The notes beneath the pieces are model-generated. The model was not told the origin of the DNA and searched no databases. It saw only the letters and a program-made list of their open reading frames with translations. Below are positions 34,176 to 42,191 of a stretch of DNA of 64,000 bases, piece after piece. Where the stretch lies: NCBI GenBank assembly GCA_038106445.1, contig JAYODU010000003.1, forward strand, positions 310,001-374,000, in the 5' to 3' direction. Position 1 is the stretch's first letter, and every line of letters begins with the position of its first letter. Source of the stretch: Pseudemcibacter sp038106445 (lineage in GTDB: Bacteria > Pseudomonadota > Alphaproteobacteria > Sphingomonadales > Emcibacteraceae). Made by a program: the position numbers and the translations under genes.

Positions 34176-35528
34176 ATGAATGATACTGATCTTGCAATCG
34201 TCATTCTTGCAGCAGGAAAAGGCACAAGAATGAAATCTGCTACACACAAGGTACTATATCCACTTGGTGGGCGGCCCATGCTACATCATTTGCTGGATAC
34301 TGTTGCGCCGCTTAATCCGACCAAGAAAATCATTGTTGTCGGTGCGGATAAGGAACAAGTTGAAACATCTGTGGGCAGTATTGCCGACTTCGTTGTGCAA
34401 GAACCGCAGCTTGGTACCGGTCACGCCGTACAGATGACAAAAGGTCTGCTTAGCGGATTTAACGGTGACGTTTTGATCCTTTATGGTGATGTGCCGTTAA
34501 TTACCGAAGCAACAATGCAAAAAATGATCGCTACGCGTGAGGAATGCGGTGCCGCTGTTGTTGTGCTTGGCTTTAGACCGGAAGATACAAAGGCATATGG
34601 CCGTTTAAAGGTAAATGATAATGGTAATCTTGATGCCATTGTTGAATTTAAGGATGCTAATGAGGATGAGCGCGCCATCCCGCTTTGTAACAGCGGTATA
34701 ATGTCGCTTTCCGGCGGGCATATGTTTGATCTGCTTGATGCGCTTAATGATAAAAATGCGGCAAAGGAATTTTATCTCACCGATGTTGTGGAAATTGCAA
34801 ACAGGAAGGGTTTAACCTGCACAGTCGTTGAGGCAGACGAACAGGAAGTGATGGGTATTAACAGCCGTTCCGAACTCGCAGAAGCGGAAGCCGTATTTCA
34901 GAATAATCGCAGACAACATTTCATGACGGAAGGCGTGACGCTGATTGATCCTGAAACCGTTTATTTTTCACATGATACAGTGATCGGTCGCGATGTGACA
35001 ATCGGGCCAAACGTGGTTTTTGGGCCGGGATGCCAGGTTTCAGATAATGTGACCATTCATCCTTTTTGCCATATAGAAGGGGCAACGATCGGTGCGGGGT
35101 CATCAATCGGACCGTTTGCAAGGCTTCGTCCGGCTGCAGAGATCGGAAATGGCGTAAGAGTTGGAAATTTCGTTGAAATTAAAAAAGCCGAAATTGAGGA
35201 CGGTGCAAAAGTAAACCATCTTAGCTACATTGGTGATGCACGGGTCGGTAAAAATGCCAATATAGGCGCCGGCACCATTACCTGTAACTATGATGGTTAT
35301 TTCAAATATCACACAGATATCGGAGAAGGGGCCTTCATCGGTTCAAACAGTGCCCTTGTCGCGCCGGTTACCATTGGTGACGGCGCGATCGTCGGGGCGG
35401 GAAGCGTTGTGACAATGGCCGTAGAGGCAGACGCGCTTGCCATTGCACGCGGCAAACAACGCGCCCTTGGCGGATGGGCGGCAAATTTCCGCACAAATCA
35501 GCAAAATAAAAAAAATAAAAAGGGCTAA
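34176..35528 (+). CDS. glmU: Bifunctional N-acetylglucosamine-1-phosphate uridyltransferase / GlcN-1-P acetyltransferase
   Basis: A 450-residue enzyme making UDP-GlcNAc for peptidoglycan and surface glycans. The N-terminal uridyltransferase has VILAAGKGTRMKSATHKVLY and QLGTGHAVQ, and DVPLI for metal binding. The C-terminal left-handed beta-helix (from about 245) carries the hexapeptide repeats, with VGNFVEIKKAEIEDGAKVNH and GAGTITCNYDGYFKY near the acetyl-CoA site. It is followed five bases later by glmS, so the two consecutive pathway enzymes are co-transcribed. Confidence 0.97.
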   Translation: MNDTDLAIVILAAGKGTRMKSATHKVLYPLGGRPMLHHLLDTVAPLNPTKKIIVVGADKEQVETSVGSIADFVVQEPQLGTGHAVQMTKGLLSGFNGDVLILYGDVPLITEATMQKMIATREECGAAVVVLGFRPEDTKAYGRLKVNDNGNLDAIVEFKDANEDERAIPLCNSGIMSLSGGHMFDLLDALNDKNAAKEFYLTDVVEIANRKGLTCTVVEADEQEVMGINSRSELAEAEAVFQNNRRQHFMTEGVTLIDPETVYFSHDTVIGRDVTIGPNVVFGPGCQVSDNVTIHPFCHIEGATIGAGSSIGPFARLRPAAEIGNGVRVGNFVEIKKAEIEDGAKVNHLSYIGDARVGKNANIGAGTITCNYDGYFKYHTDIGEGAFIGSNSALVAPVTIGDGAIVGAGSVVTMAVEADALAIARGKQRALGGWAANFRTNQQNKKNKKG

Positions 35529-35533
35529 AGACC

Positions 35534-37375
35534 ATGTGCGGTATTATTGGGATTATCAGCAATTATGATGTTGCCGATCGTTTGATCGAAGGATTAAAAC
35601 GTCTTGAATATCGCGGATATGACAGCGCGGGTATTGCAACGCTTTTTAACGGTAAAAATATCAGCCGCCGCCGTGCGCAGGGAAAACTTGTCAATCTGGT
35701 CAGGGAAAATGAAAATGTACCTCTACCCGGGATTATTGGCATTGGTCATACGCGCTGGGCCACCCACGGAGAGCCGACCGTGGACAATGCCCACCCGCAT
35801 GCATCTGAAAAGGTTGCAGTAGTTCATAACGGCATCATTGAAAATTTCCGCGAACTTCGTGAAAGTTTAAGTGCCAAAGGCCATAAATTTAACACGCAAA
35901 CCGATACGGAAACCATTGTTCATTTGATCACTGATTATCTGGACCATGGAATGTCCCCGCGGGATGCGGCCGCCGCAGCAATTAAGGAACTTGAAGGTGC
36001 CTTTGCGCTGGCGATCATATTTGACGGCGAAGAAGACCTGATGATCGGCGCGCGGCGCGGTAGCCCGCTTGTGCTGGGTTACGGGACAGATGAACGCGAC
36101 GGTGTTGAAATGTATCTGGGATCTGACGCCATTGCGCTTTCGCACCTTACCAATAAAATTGCCTATCTGTGCGAAGGGGACCGGGTGGAAATCAGCAAAA
36201 ATTCCGTGCAGGTTTATGATAAGCATGGAAATCCGGTTGACCGCGATATCCACGAGGTTGATGCCGCAAGCGGCAATATTGACAAGGGCAACTATAACCA
36301 CTTCATGATGAAGGAAATATATGAACAGCCCATGGTCGTCGGCCAAACTATCGGAACCCTTATTGACCCACTTAAAGGGCATGTGGAACTGCCGGATATG
36401 CCATTTAATCTTGCTGACATTGAACGTGTCACCATTATTGCCTGCGGGACATCCTTTTACGCGGCGATGGTCGCCAAATACTGGCTTGAACAGGTGGGCC
36501 GGATACAGGTTGATGTGGATATTGCATCAGAATTCCGTTACCGCGAACCCGTTATGTCCAAAGGGGGGCTTTCAATCTTTATTTCACAGTCAGGCGAAAC
36601 GGCGGATACGCTCGCCGCGCTTAGATATGCAAAGGAACAGGGGCAACATATCCTCTCGATCCTGAATGTGGCGAAAAGCTCCATGGAACGGGAAAGCGAT
36701 ATTGTGCTTCATACGCACGCAGGCCCCGAAGTGGGTGTGGCATCAACCAAGGCCTTTACCTGCCAGCTTGCGGTGCTGGCCTGTTTTGCCATTGCACATG
36801 CCAAAGCCCGTGGCACCATTGATGCGGCGGAAGAAACCCGTCTTTGTGTGGCACTTTCCGAAGTGCCGGCGCGTATGGCAGAAGTGCTTCATCACGACGA
36901 AGCAATACAGGAAATGGCCACCCAGGTGGCCAAAGCGCGTGATGTGATCTACCTTGGTCGCGGGCTTGAATACCCGATCGCCATGGAAGGGGCCTTAAAG
37001 CTCAAGGAAATATCCTATATCCATGCCGAAGGTTACGCCGCCGGGGAAATGAAGCATGGCCCCATCGCGCTTATCGATGATGCGGTGCCGATCATTGTGA
37101 TTGCACCAAGCGGACGGCTTTATGATAAAACCGTTTCAAACATGCAGGAAGTCATCGCCCGCAATGGGCAGGTTTATTTCTTCACCGATATTGAAGGCGC
37201 GAAAACCGACGGCGAAGCCGCCATTGCAACAATTGCGCTTCCGATGCTCGATGAATTCGTGACGCCGCTGCTTCATACAATTCCGGTGCAGCTCTTAAGC
37301 TATCATGTCGCGGTTGCCAAAGGCACGGATGTGGACCAGCCCCGAAATCTCGCTAAATCTGTGACAGTGGAATAA
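35534..37375 (+). CDS. glmS: Glutamine-fructose-6-phosphate aminotransferase
   Basis: A 613-residue enzyme committing fructose-6-phosphate to hexosamine synthesis. Cys2 of MCGIIGIIS is the glutaminase nucleophile; HTRWATHGEPT and NGIIENFREL belong to the same domain. Two SIS isomerase domains follow (ACGTSFYAAMVAKYWLE, ISQSGETADTLAAL; LGRGLEYPIAMEGALKLKE), and the conserved C-terminus reads NLAKSVTVE. The 3' end is complete, but an accessory insert starts within a few bases of the stop codon; no promoter or ribozyme-type control is visible upstream. Confidence 0.97.
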   Translation: MCGIIGIISNYDVADRLIEGLKRLEYRGYDSAGIATLFNGKNISRRRAQGKLVNLVRENENVPLPGIIGIGHTRWATHGEPTVDNAHPHASEKVAVVHNGIIENFRELRESLSAKGHKFNTQTDTETIVHLITDYLDHGMSPRDAAAAAIKELEGAFALAIIFDGEEDLMIGARRGSPLVLGYGTDERDGVEMYLGSDAIALSHLTNKIAYLCEGDRVEISKNSVQVYDKHGNPVDRDIHEVDAASGNIDKGNYNHFMMKEIYEQPMVVGQTIGTLIDPLKGHVELPDMPFNLADIERVTIIACGTSFYAAMVAKYWLEQVGRIQVDVDIASEFRYREPVMSKGGLSIFISQSGETADTLAALRYAKEQGQHILSILNVAKSSMERESDIVLHTHAGPEVGVASTKAFTCQLAVLACFAIAHAKARGTIDAAEETRLCVALSEVPARMAEVLHHDEAIQEMATQVAKARDVIYLGRGLEYPIAMEGALKLKEISYIHAEGYAAGEMKHGPIALIDDAVPIIVIAPSGRLYDKTVSNMQEVIARNGQVYFFTDIEGAKTDGEAAIATIALPMLDEFVTPLLHTIPVQLLSYHVAVAKGTDVDQPRNLAKSVTVE

Positions 37376-37697
37376 ATTTCGTAATATAAAATGTGAGGAT
37401 GTTGATTACGGTTACGATATCAAAGTTGTAACCCAAATCCTCACATTAAAGGACATTCCAGAAGACCAACTTAAACGTCTTCTATTGATTGAGACCCTTT
37501 ATGAAAAGGGTCTCAATTCTGTTCAAATATCTGATTTTCTCAATAGTCATCAGATCTCCACCCCTACCGGTCTTTACTACAACCCAAAACTTGTTTGGGT
37601 TACTCACAACAAATTCCAAAAAAGAAAAAAACGGATCAATAGTACCCTAGTGTCGGTTGATCAGGACTACTCATCAAAAGTAAAAATTAATCCTTAA
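37376..37697 (+). pseudogene. 5'-truncated ORF with HTH-like, recombinase-like region
   Basis: Directly after glmS a frame that is already open continues with KCEDVDYGYDIKVVTQILTL, EDQLKRLLLIETLYEKGLN, SVQISDFLNSHQISTPTG and LVWVTHNKFQKRKKR, stopping at 37697. There is no ATG; a TTG at 37485 could start a 70-residue peptide. The ISDFLNSHQISTPTG part followed by a basic tail resembles the DNA-binding region of serine recombinases. It is likely the end of a mobile-element gene whose start was lost. Four perfect inverted repeats are embedded in it. Confidence 0.45.
37390..37601. repeat. Four consecutive perfect inverted repeats behind glmS
   Basis: Pair 1 is AATGTGAGGAT (37390-37400) with ATCCTCACATT (37437-37447), and inside it GGTTAC (37410) pairs with GTAACC (37428). 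Pair 2 is AGAAGAC (37460-37466) with GTCTTCT (37477-37483). Pair 3 is ATTGAGACCCTTT (37488-37500) with AAAGGGTCTCAAT (37505-37517), a 13-base stem with a four-base loop. Pair 4 is AACCCAAA (37581-37588) with TTTGGGTT (37594-37601). All lie within 212 bases that also read as coding frame. Confidence 0.8.
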
Positions 37698-38131
37698 CCA
37701 CTTTTTCCAAATGCCTCACAAAGTCGAATTCGCACCTTTTCCAAATCACCATCGAATTCATCGAACCAATCGTTCATCTCTGATGCGAATTCAACCGCAT
37801 CACTTCTATATTTATTGATTGTGAAATACCCGTAAAAATTTCCCTCACGGTCAACTAAAACGGGAATCGAATTGCTAGACGAGTATTCATTCCACGGACT
37901 ATCAGAGGAGTATTCGTTGCCAAATCCTGAATACTCGTTCCACATCCCCGAAGAAGAATATTCATTGCCGTAAGTTCCATATCCATTACAAACGGAATCT
38001 GAGTCATATTCGCTACAAGTCAAACACCCTAAGAACTTATCGTGTCCCGACCCCCCAAATAAAAGTAAGTCCTGCGCATAAACTTTAGTGCAGAAAAATA
38101 TCACGCTTAAACTCAATACTAAGTTTCTCAT
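37694..38131 (-). CDS. Secreted protein with NEYSS-type repeats, function unknown
   Basis: A 145-residue protein with signal peptide (MRNLVLSLSVIFFCTKVYA, QD). After FGGSGHDKFLGCLTCSEYDS come short repeats of the type C/W-N-x-Y-G/S-x-x-G-x-E-Y-S-S (residues 50-90), then VPVLVDREGNFYGYFTIN-like sequence. I recall similar repeat proteins from accessory regions of other proteobacteria, always without function. The ATG at 38131 has AAGGAG upstream; a GTG one codon earlier is possible. It follows the HNH gene by a few bases and its ribosome binding site lies over that gene's end, so they are coupled. Confidence 0.75.
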   Translation of the reverse strand: MRNLVLSLSVIFFCTKVYAQDLLLFGGSGHDKFLGCLTCSEYDSDSVCNGYGTYGNEYSSSGMWNEYSGFGNEYSSDSPWNEYSSSNSIPVLVDREGNFYGYFTINKYRSDAVEFASEMNDWFDEFDGDLEKVRIRLCEAFGKSG

Positions 38132-38135
38132 CACT

Positions 38136-38807
38136 CTACTCCTTCTTTAATCTGCCTATTCTTCGATATAGATTTGTTAACGTCTTGTCTCTGTCATTCG
38201 CATAGTGAAGTCTGCGATGACAATTGGGACATACCGCCAATGCGTTAGTAATAGTATCGCTGCCACCATCTGCTAATCGTCTTAGATGATGCACCTCGAG
38301 GTAGAAGTCACCATCGGGTTTGGTGAATGGTGCTGGTTCGTTGCAACTCTCACAGGTGCCATTCGAATTCTTTAATATCCACGCCACCACTTTTGGGTCT
38401 CTGCTGAAAGAGGTTGATGCCTTATTCTGCTTGCTAGGAGATGCATTGCCTCGAGGAGTCGGTAGATTCTTTTCACGCCTTAACTTAGATACCTGCTCTT
38501 CGAATTCTATTTGTGGGACAGAAACACTCCCCTCGTGCTGACTAATCAGTTCCTCAATTACGGGTAGAACATTCGCACCCACATTTTTTGCGGGTTTAAG
38601 ACCACTAACCCACTTTCTTCCTAAAACAGAGTAGACATAGGAGATATTTTGCATCCTATACTCGAATGCCTTTGGTGACCTGCCAAACTGATTACTCAAT
38701 TTTTCGTAGATTTTTTTCTTAATGAATTTTTCGCCTTGCAAATCGAGATTTCTCATCTCGATATATGCAATAACAGATGCACTAAGTTCTTCTCTTGACC
38801 ATTCCAT
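38136..38807 (-). CDS. HNH endonuclease
   Basis: A 223-residue protein with a helical N-terminal domain (about 1-70, EWSREELSASVIAYIEMRNL) like that of some McrA-type nucleases, a variable linker, and a C-terminal zinc-bound HNH domain. Zinc ligands are C152/C155 (TCESCNEPAP) and C193/C196 (AVCPNCHRRL); catalytic-type residues are H173-H174 (YLEVHHLRRL) and N188, with H197/H201 after. Such proteins cut DNA and often belong to defence or selfish elements. It is first in a two-gene unit with the secreted repeat protein, inside the insert behind glmS. Confidence 0.85.
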   Translation of the reverse strand: MEWSREELSASVIAYIEMRNLDLQGEKFIKKKIYEKLSNQFGRSPKAFEYRMQNISYVYSVLGRKWVSGLKPAKNVGANVLPVIEELISQHEGSVSVPQIEFEEQVSKLRREKNLPTPRGNASPSKQNKASTSFSRDPKVVAWILKNSNGTCESCNEPAPFTKPDGDFYLEVHHLRRLADGGSDTITNALAVCPNCHRRLHYANDRDKTLTNLYRRIGRLKKE

Positions 38808-38845
38808 ACCGTCAGGATAAGAAAACTACCTCGTTTAGTCAATTA

Positions 38846-38989
38846 CTACATATTAAAATCAGGATAAAGCGCATAAAGATCAACGAGCGTTACATGGTCA
38901 ATATCCCGCGTCGCATCCGCCATGGCCCGGTTAATGGTTGAATTTTCGTGATCACGGTGGGCATACAGGATCAGTATTCTATTTTTCAA
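38846..38989 (-). pseudogene. N-terminal remnant of a flavodoxin-fold NAD(P)H oxidoreductase
   Basis: From a TTG at 38989 the minus strand reads KNRILILYAHRDHENSTINR, then AMADATRDIDHVTLVDLYAL, YPDFNM and a stop at 38846. This is the N-terminus of the KefF/YwrO/NQO-type quinone reductase family (ILILYAHPxxENSxxNR, then DLYxxYPDF). A full protein is about 180-200 residues; only 47 remain. The break coincides with the right side of the HNH insert, so the remainder was probably removed when the insert arrived. Confidence 0.7.
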
Positions 38990-39099
38990 TATGGCACCTT
39001 TTTTAAAAAAGTGACGATAGGATAAAAATTAGTGTCCTGCAAGATCACATGCTTTTCAACGGATGACGACGTGAATTTAATATGCTAGGTTAAGTGATT

Positions 39100-39276
39100 A
39101 TGATGAGATGGAAAATACTGGAACTGGCGGGTAAGGGGTTAAACCTAAATGAAATCCTTGCCGCGCTGGAAAATCATGCGGAACTTGGTCTTGACCCGGA
39201 AGCCGCACTTGAAATTCTGCGGCTTTATAAAGATACGCTTTCGGAAGCGCTTCAAAAAGAACTGGAACAGTTATAA
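39100..39276 (+). CDS. Small helical protein of unknown function
   Basis: A 58-residue frame beginning MMRWKILELAGKGLNLNEIL and ending LSEALQKELEQL, predicted all-helical and acidic. It has GC content and codon use like the gor gene that follows 90 bases later, which supports it being real. There is no strong ribosome binding site, and a GTG at 39094 adds two residues. I recognise no family. Confidence 0.5.
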   Translation: MMRWKILELAGKGLNLNEILAALENHAELGLDPEAALEILRLYKDTLSEALQKELEQL

Positions 39277-39365
39277 GAATTGGCCAGGCAAATCTCATGT
39301 AACACTTGACATTCCGGCCTAAAACACCAATTTAACCCTAATGATTTAAGCGAAGGGTATTTGCC

Positions 39366-40715
39366 ATGTATGACTATGATTTCTTTGTGATTGGTGCCGG
39401 GTCCGGCGGTGTACGTGCAAGCCGCATGGCGGCCACATATGGTGCCAGAGTAGGCCTTGCGGAAGATTACCGTGTGGGTGGTACGTGCGTTATCCGTGGA
39501 TGCGTGCCCAAGAAATTATTTGTTTATGCATCGGAATATTCCGGTCATTACCAGGACGCCGTTGGCTTTGGATGGGATGAGGCAAGCCCCTCATTTGACT
39601 GGAAAACATTAAAAGCCAATAAGGATAAGGAAATTGCCCGGCTGGAAGGGCTTTACGGTAAAAATCTTGATAATCATCATGTGGAAATTATTAAAGCGCG
39701 CGGCAAATTACTGGACCGGCATACCATCGAACTGACAGACGAAAACGGAAAACGCACGGTAACGGCGAATAAAATCCTTATTGCGACGGGGGCATGGCCG
39801 TCATATCCTGATATTCCGGGGATCGAACATGCCGTCAGTTCCAACGAAGTCTTTGAATTTGAAGAGCTTCCAAAACGGATAATGGTTGTCGGTGGCGGTT
39901 ATATCGCGGTGGAATTTGCCGGTATTTTCAATGGTCTTGGTGTTGAAACATCACTGCTTTACCGCGGGGAGGAAATACTGCGCGGTTTTGATCTTGAAAT
40001 CCGTGCGAAGCTTCGTGAAGAAATGGTCAAAAAAGGGATTGATGTCCGCATCCACACCGATGTTACGGAAATTGTAAAAACAGGGGATCAGTTCCTGCTT
40101 ACACTTTCCGATGATAATGAAATGGTCACGGACTGCGTTATGTATGCGACGGGGCGTCGCGCCAATACGGCGGGTATCGGGCTTGAAGAATTGGGTGTCA
40201 AAATGCGGGATAACGGTGAAATTATCGTCGATAAATATTATCGCACCAATGTGGATAATATTTTCGCGGTTGGTGATGTGATCGGGGGAATGCAGTTAAC
40301 CCCCATCGCGATCAAGGAAGGCGCCGCGCTTGCAGCCACACAGTTTAATGATAAACCCACATTTGTGAATTATGATAATATTCCGACCGCGATTTTTTCA
40401 CAACCTCCAATCGGCACTGTGGGTATGAGCGAAGAAGAAGCAAGGAAACAATTCGGTGATGATTTAAAAGTATTCCGAAGCGAATATAAATCCATGAAAT
40501 TTACCCTTGCGGGACGTGATGAAAGATCATTAATCAAACTTCTTGTGGACGGTAAAACAGACCGTGTTGTGGGCGCCCATATGATCGGACCAGACAGTGC
40601 CGAAATCATTCAGGGGATCGCCATTGCCCTTAAAATGGGGGCAACAAAGGCACAGTTTGATGATACGGTTGCAGTGCATCCATCATCGGCGGAAGAATTC
40701 GTTTTGATGAAGTAA
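39366..40715 (+). CDS. gor: Glutathione-disulfide reductase
   Basis: A 449-residue FAD-dependent reductase that uses NADPH to reduce GSSG. The N-terminal FAD site is FFVIGAGSGGVRASRMAA, the redox-active pair is C41/C46 in GGTCVIRGCVPKKLF, and the NADPH site is IMVVGGGYIAVEFAG with the basic residue pattern downstream. The dimer-interface end contains VAVHPSSAEEFVLM with the catalytic His-Glu. It fits with two glutathione-linked genes in the window, a GST and a monothiol glutaredoxin. Confidence 0.95.
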   Translation: MYDYDFFVIGAGSGGVRASRMAATYGARVGLAEDYRVGGTCVIRGCVPKKLFVYASEYSGHYQDAVGFGWDEASPSFDWKTLKANKDKEIARLEGLYGKNLDNHHVEIIKARGKLLDRHTIELTDENGKRTVTANKILIATGAWPSYPDIPGIEHAVSSNEVFEFEELPKRIMVVGGGYIAVEFAGIFNGLGVETSLLYRGEEILRGFDLEIRAKLREEMVKKGIDVRIHTDVTEIVKTGDQFLLTLSDDNEMVTDCVMYATGRRANTAGIGLEELGVKMRDNGEIIVDKYYRTNVDNIFAVGDVIGGMQLTPIAIKEGAALAATQFNDKPTFVNYDNIPTAIFSQPPIGTVGMSEEEARKQFGDDLKVFRSEYKSMKFTLAGRDERSLIKLLVDGKTDRVVGAHMIGPDSAEIIQGIAIALKMGATKAQFDDTVAVHPSSAEEFVLMK

Positions 40716-40784
40716 TACTTTCAATTGAGTGCAAAAGGTCTTATAGAAAGTTTAATTACTGAAAAAATTAATGGAATTGGCAAA

Positions 40785-42173
40785 ATGAGTAAGAATTGGA
40801 GCCCTGACAGCTGGAGATCAATGCCGATCCGTCAGGTGCCGACTTATCCGGATGAAGAAAAACTGAAAAAAGTTGAAGCGAAGCTGCGTAATTTTCCGCC
40901 GCTTGTTTTTGCCGGTGAAGCACGCCGTTTGAAAAAACAGCTTGGTGCAGTAGCAAATGGAAACGCTTTTCTTCTGCAAGGTGGCGACTGCGCCGAAAGT
41001 TTTGCTGAATTCCATGCCGATAAAATCCGTGATACATTCCGTGTTCTGCTTCAAATGTCGGTGGCGCTTACTTTCGCTGCAAGCTGCCCGATTGTAAAGG
41101 TCGGCCGTATGGCCGGGCAATATGCGAAGCCAAGAAGTTCTGATACGGAAACGAAAGACGGCAAAACACTTGCCAGTTACCGTGGTGATATTATCAACAG
41201 CATTGAATTTACCGAAAAAGCACGTGTGCCGGACCCGGTTCGTATGGTCAAGGGCTACAGCCAGGCATCATCAACTTTAAACCTGCTTCGTGCATTTGCG
41301 CAGGGCGGATATGCCAACCTTAAAAAAGTGCATCAATGGAACCTTGATTTCGTGGGCAACAGCGCCGCGGTTGAAAAATATCAGGACCTTGCCGACCGCA
41401 TTGATGAAGCACTTTCCTTCATGGAAGCCTGCGGTATTGATCCCGAGAGTACGGCGCTTCAGGGAACAGATTTCTATGTATCCCATGAAGCACTGCTGCT
41501 TCGCTACGAAGAAGCAATGACCCGTGTCGATAGTACAACCGGTGACTGGTATGACACATCGGGCCATATGCTATGGATCGGGGACCGGACCCGCGTCAAG
41601 GGGGAAGCGCATGTGGAATTCCTGCGCGGGATCGGCAATCCGCTTGGGCTTAAAGTCGGGCCGACAACAAACCTTGATGAACTGATTGATATTATTGATA
41701 TTTTAAACCCACAAAATGAAGCAGGGCGTATCACGCTGATCTGCCGTATGGGCGCCAATATTATTGAAGACAAGCTTCCACCTGTTATCAAACGGGTTGA
41801 GGAAGAAGGAAAAAAAGTTGTCTGGTCGTCTGATCCGATGCATGGCAACACAATTACGGCGGTGAATGGTTTTAAAACACGTCCATTTGAAGATGTGCTA
41901 ACCGAAATTCGTCGCTTTTTCCGTATTCACCGCAGTATGGGCACATACGCGGGTGGGGTTCATTTTGAAATGACCGGGCAGAATGTAACTGAATGTACCG
42001 GTGGTGCAGAAGCCATTACCGAAGAAAAACTGGCTGACCGCTACCGTACACACTGTGATCCGCGTCTGAACGCAAGCCAAAGTCTTGAACTGGCCTTTTT
42101 GATCGCGGAGGGACTTAAGGAAGAACGGGACGAACGGGCGAGGGAACTTAAACAAGCCAGTGCATCCGAGTAA
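40785..42173 (+). CDS. Class II 3-deoxy-7-phosphoheptulonate synthase
   Basis: A 462-residue plant-like (type II) DAHP synthase, the first step of the shikimate pathway: phosphoenolpyruvate plus erythrose-4-phosphate. WSPDSWRSMPIRQVPTYPD starts the protein; the metal Cys is in LLQGGDCAESFAEF, and VKVGRMAGQYAKPRS and WSSDPMHGNTI are family motifs. I start at ATG 40785 (MSKNWSPDSW), because the longer frame from 40725 adds non-family sequence. It is followed 18 bases later by nadE. Confidence 0.95.
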   Translation: MSKNWSPDSWRSMPIRQVPTYPDEEKLKKVEAKLRNFPPLVFAGEARRLKKQLGAVANGNAFLLQGGDCAESFAEFHADKIRDTFRVLLQMSVALTFAASCPIVKVGRMAGQYAKPRSSDTETKDGKTLASYRGDIINSIEFTEKARVPDPVRMVKGYSQASSTLNLLRAFAQGGYANLKKVHQWNLDFVGNSAAVEKYQDLADRIDEALSFMEACGIDPESTALQGTDFYVSHEALLLRYEEAMTRVDSTTGDWYDTSGHMLWIGDRTRVKGEAHVEFLRGIGNPLGLKVGPTTNLDELIDIIDILNPQNEAGRITLICRMGANIIEDKLPPVIKRVEEEGKKVVWSSDPMHGNTITAVNGFKTRPFEDVLTEIRRFFRIHRSMGTYAGGVHFEMTGQNVTECTGGAEAITEEKLADRYRTHCDPRLNASQSLELAFLIAEGLKEERDERARELKQASASE

Positions 42174-42191
42174 GAAGGGTTACCATGCCAG

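Noticed and set aside
35400..35533. A glmS ribozyme or small-RNA leader control ahead of glmS
   Set aside because: glmS starts five bases after glmU with no leader; ribozyme control is a Gram-positive feature and no such structure fits here.
37376..38845. A Tn7-like transposon behind glmS
   Set aside because: The location suits Tn7, but no tnsA-E gene, end repeats or target duplication could be seen; only the location is suggestive.
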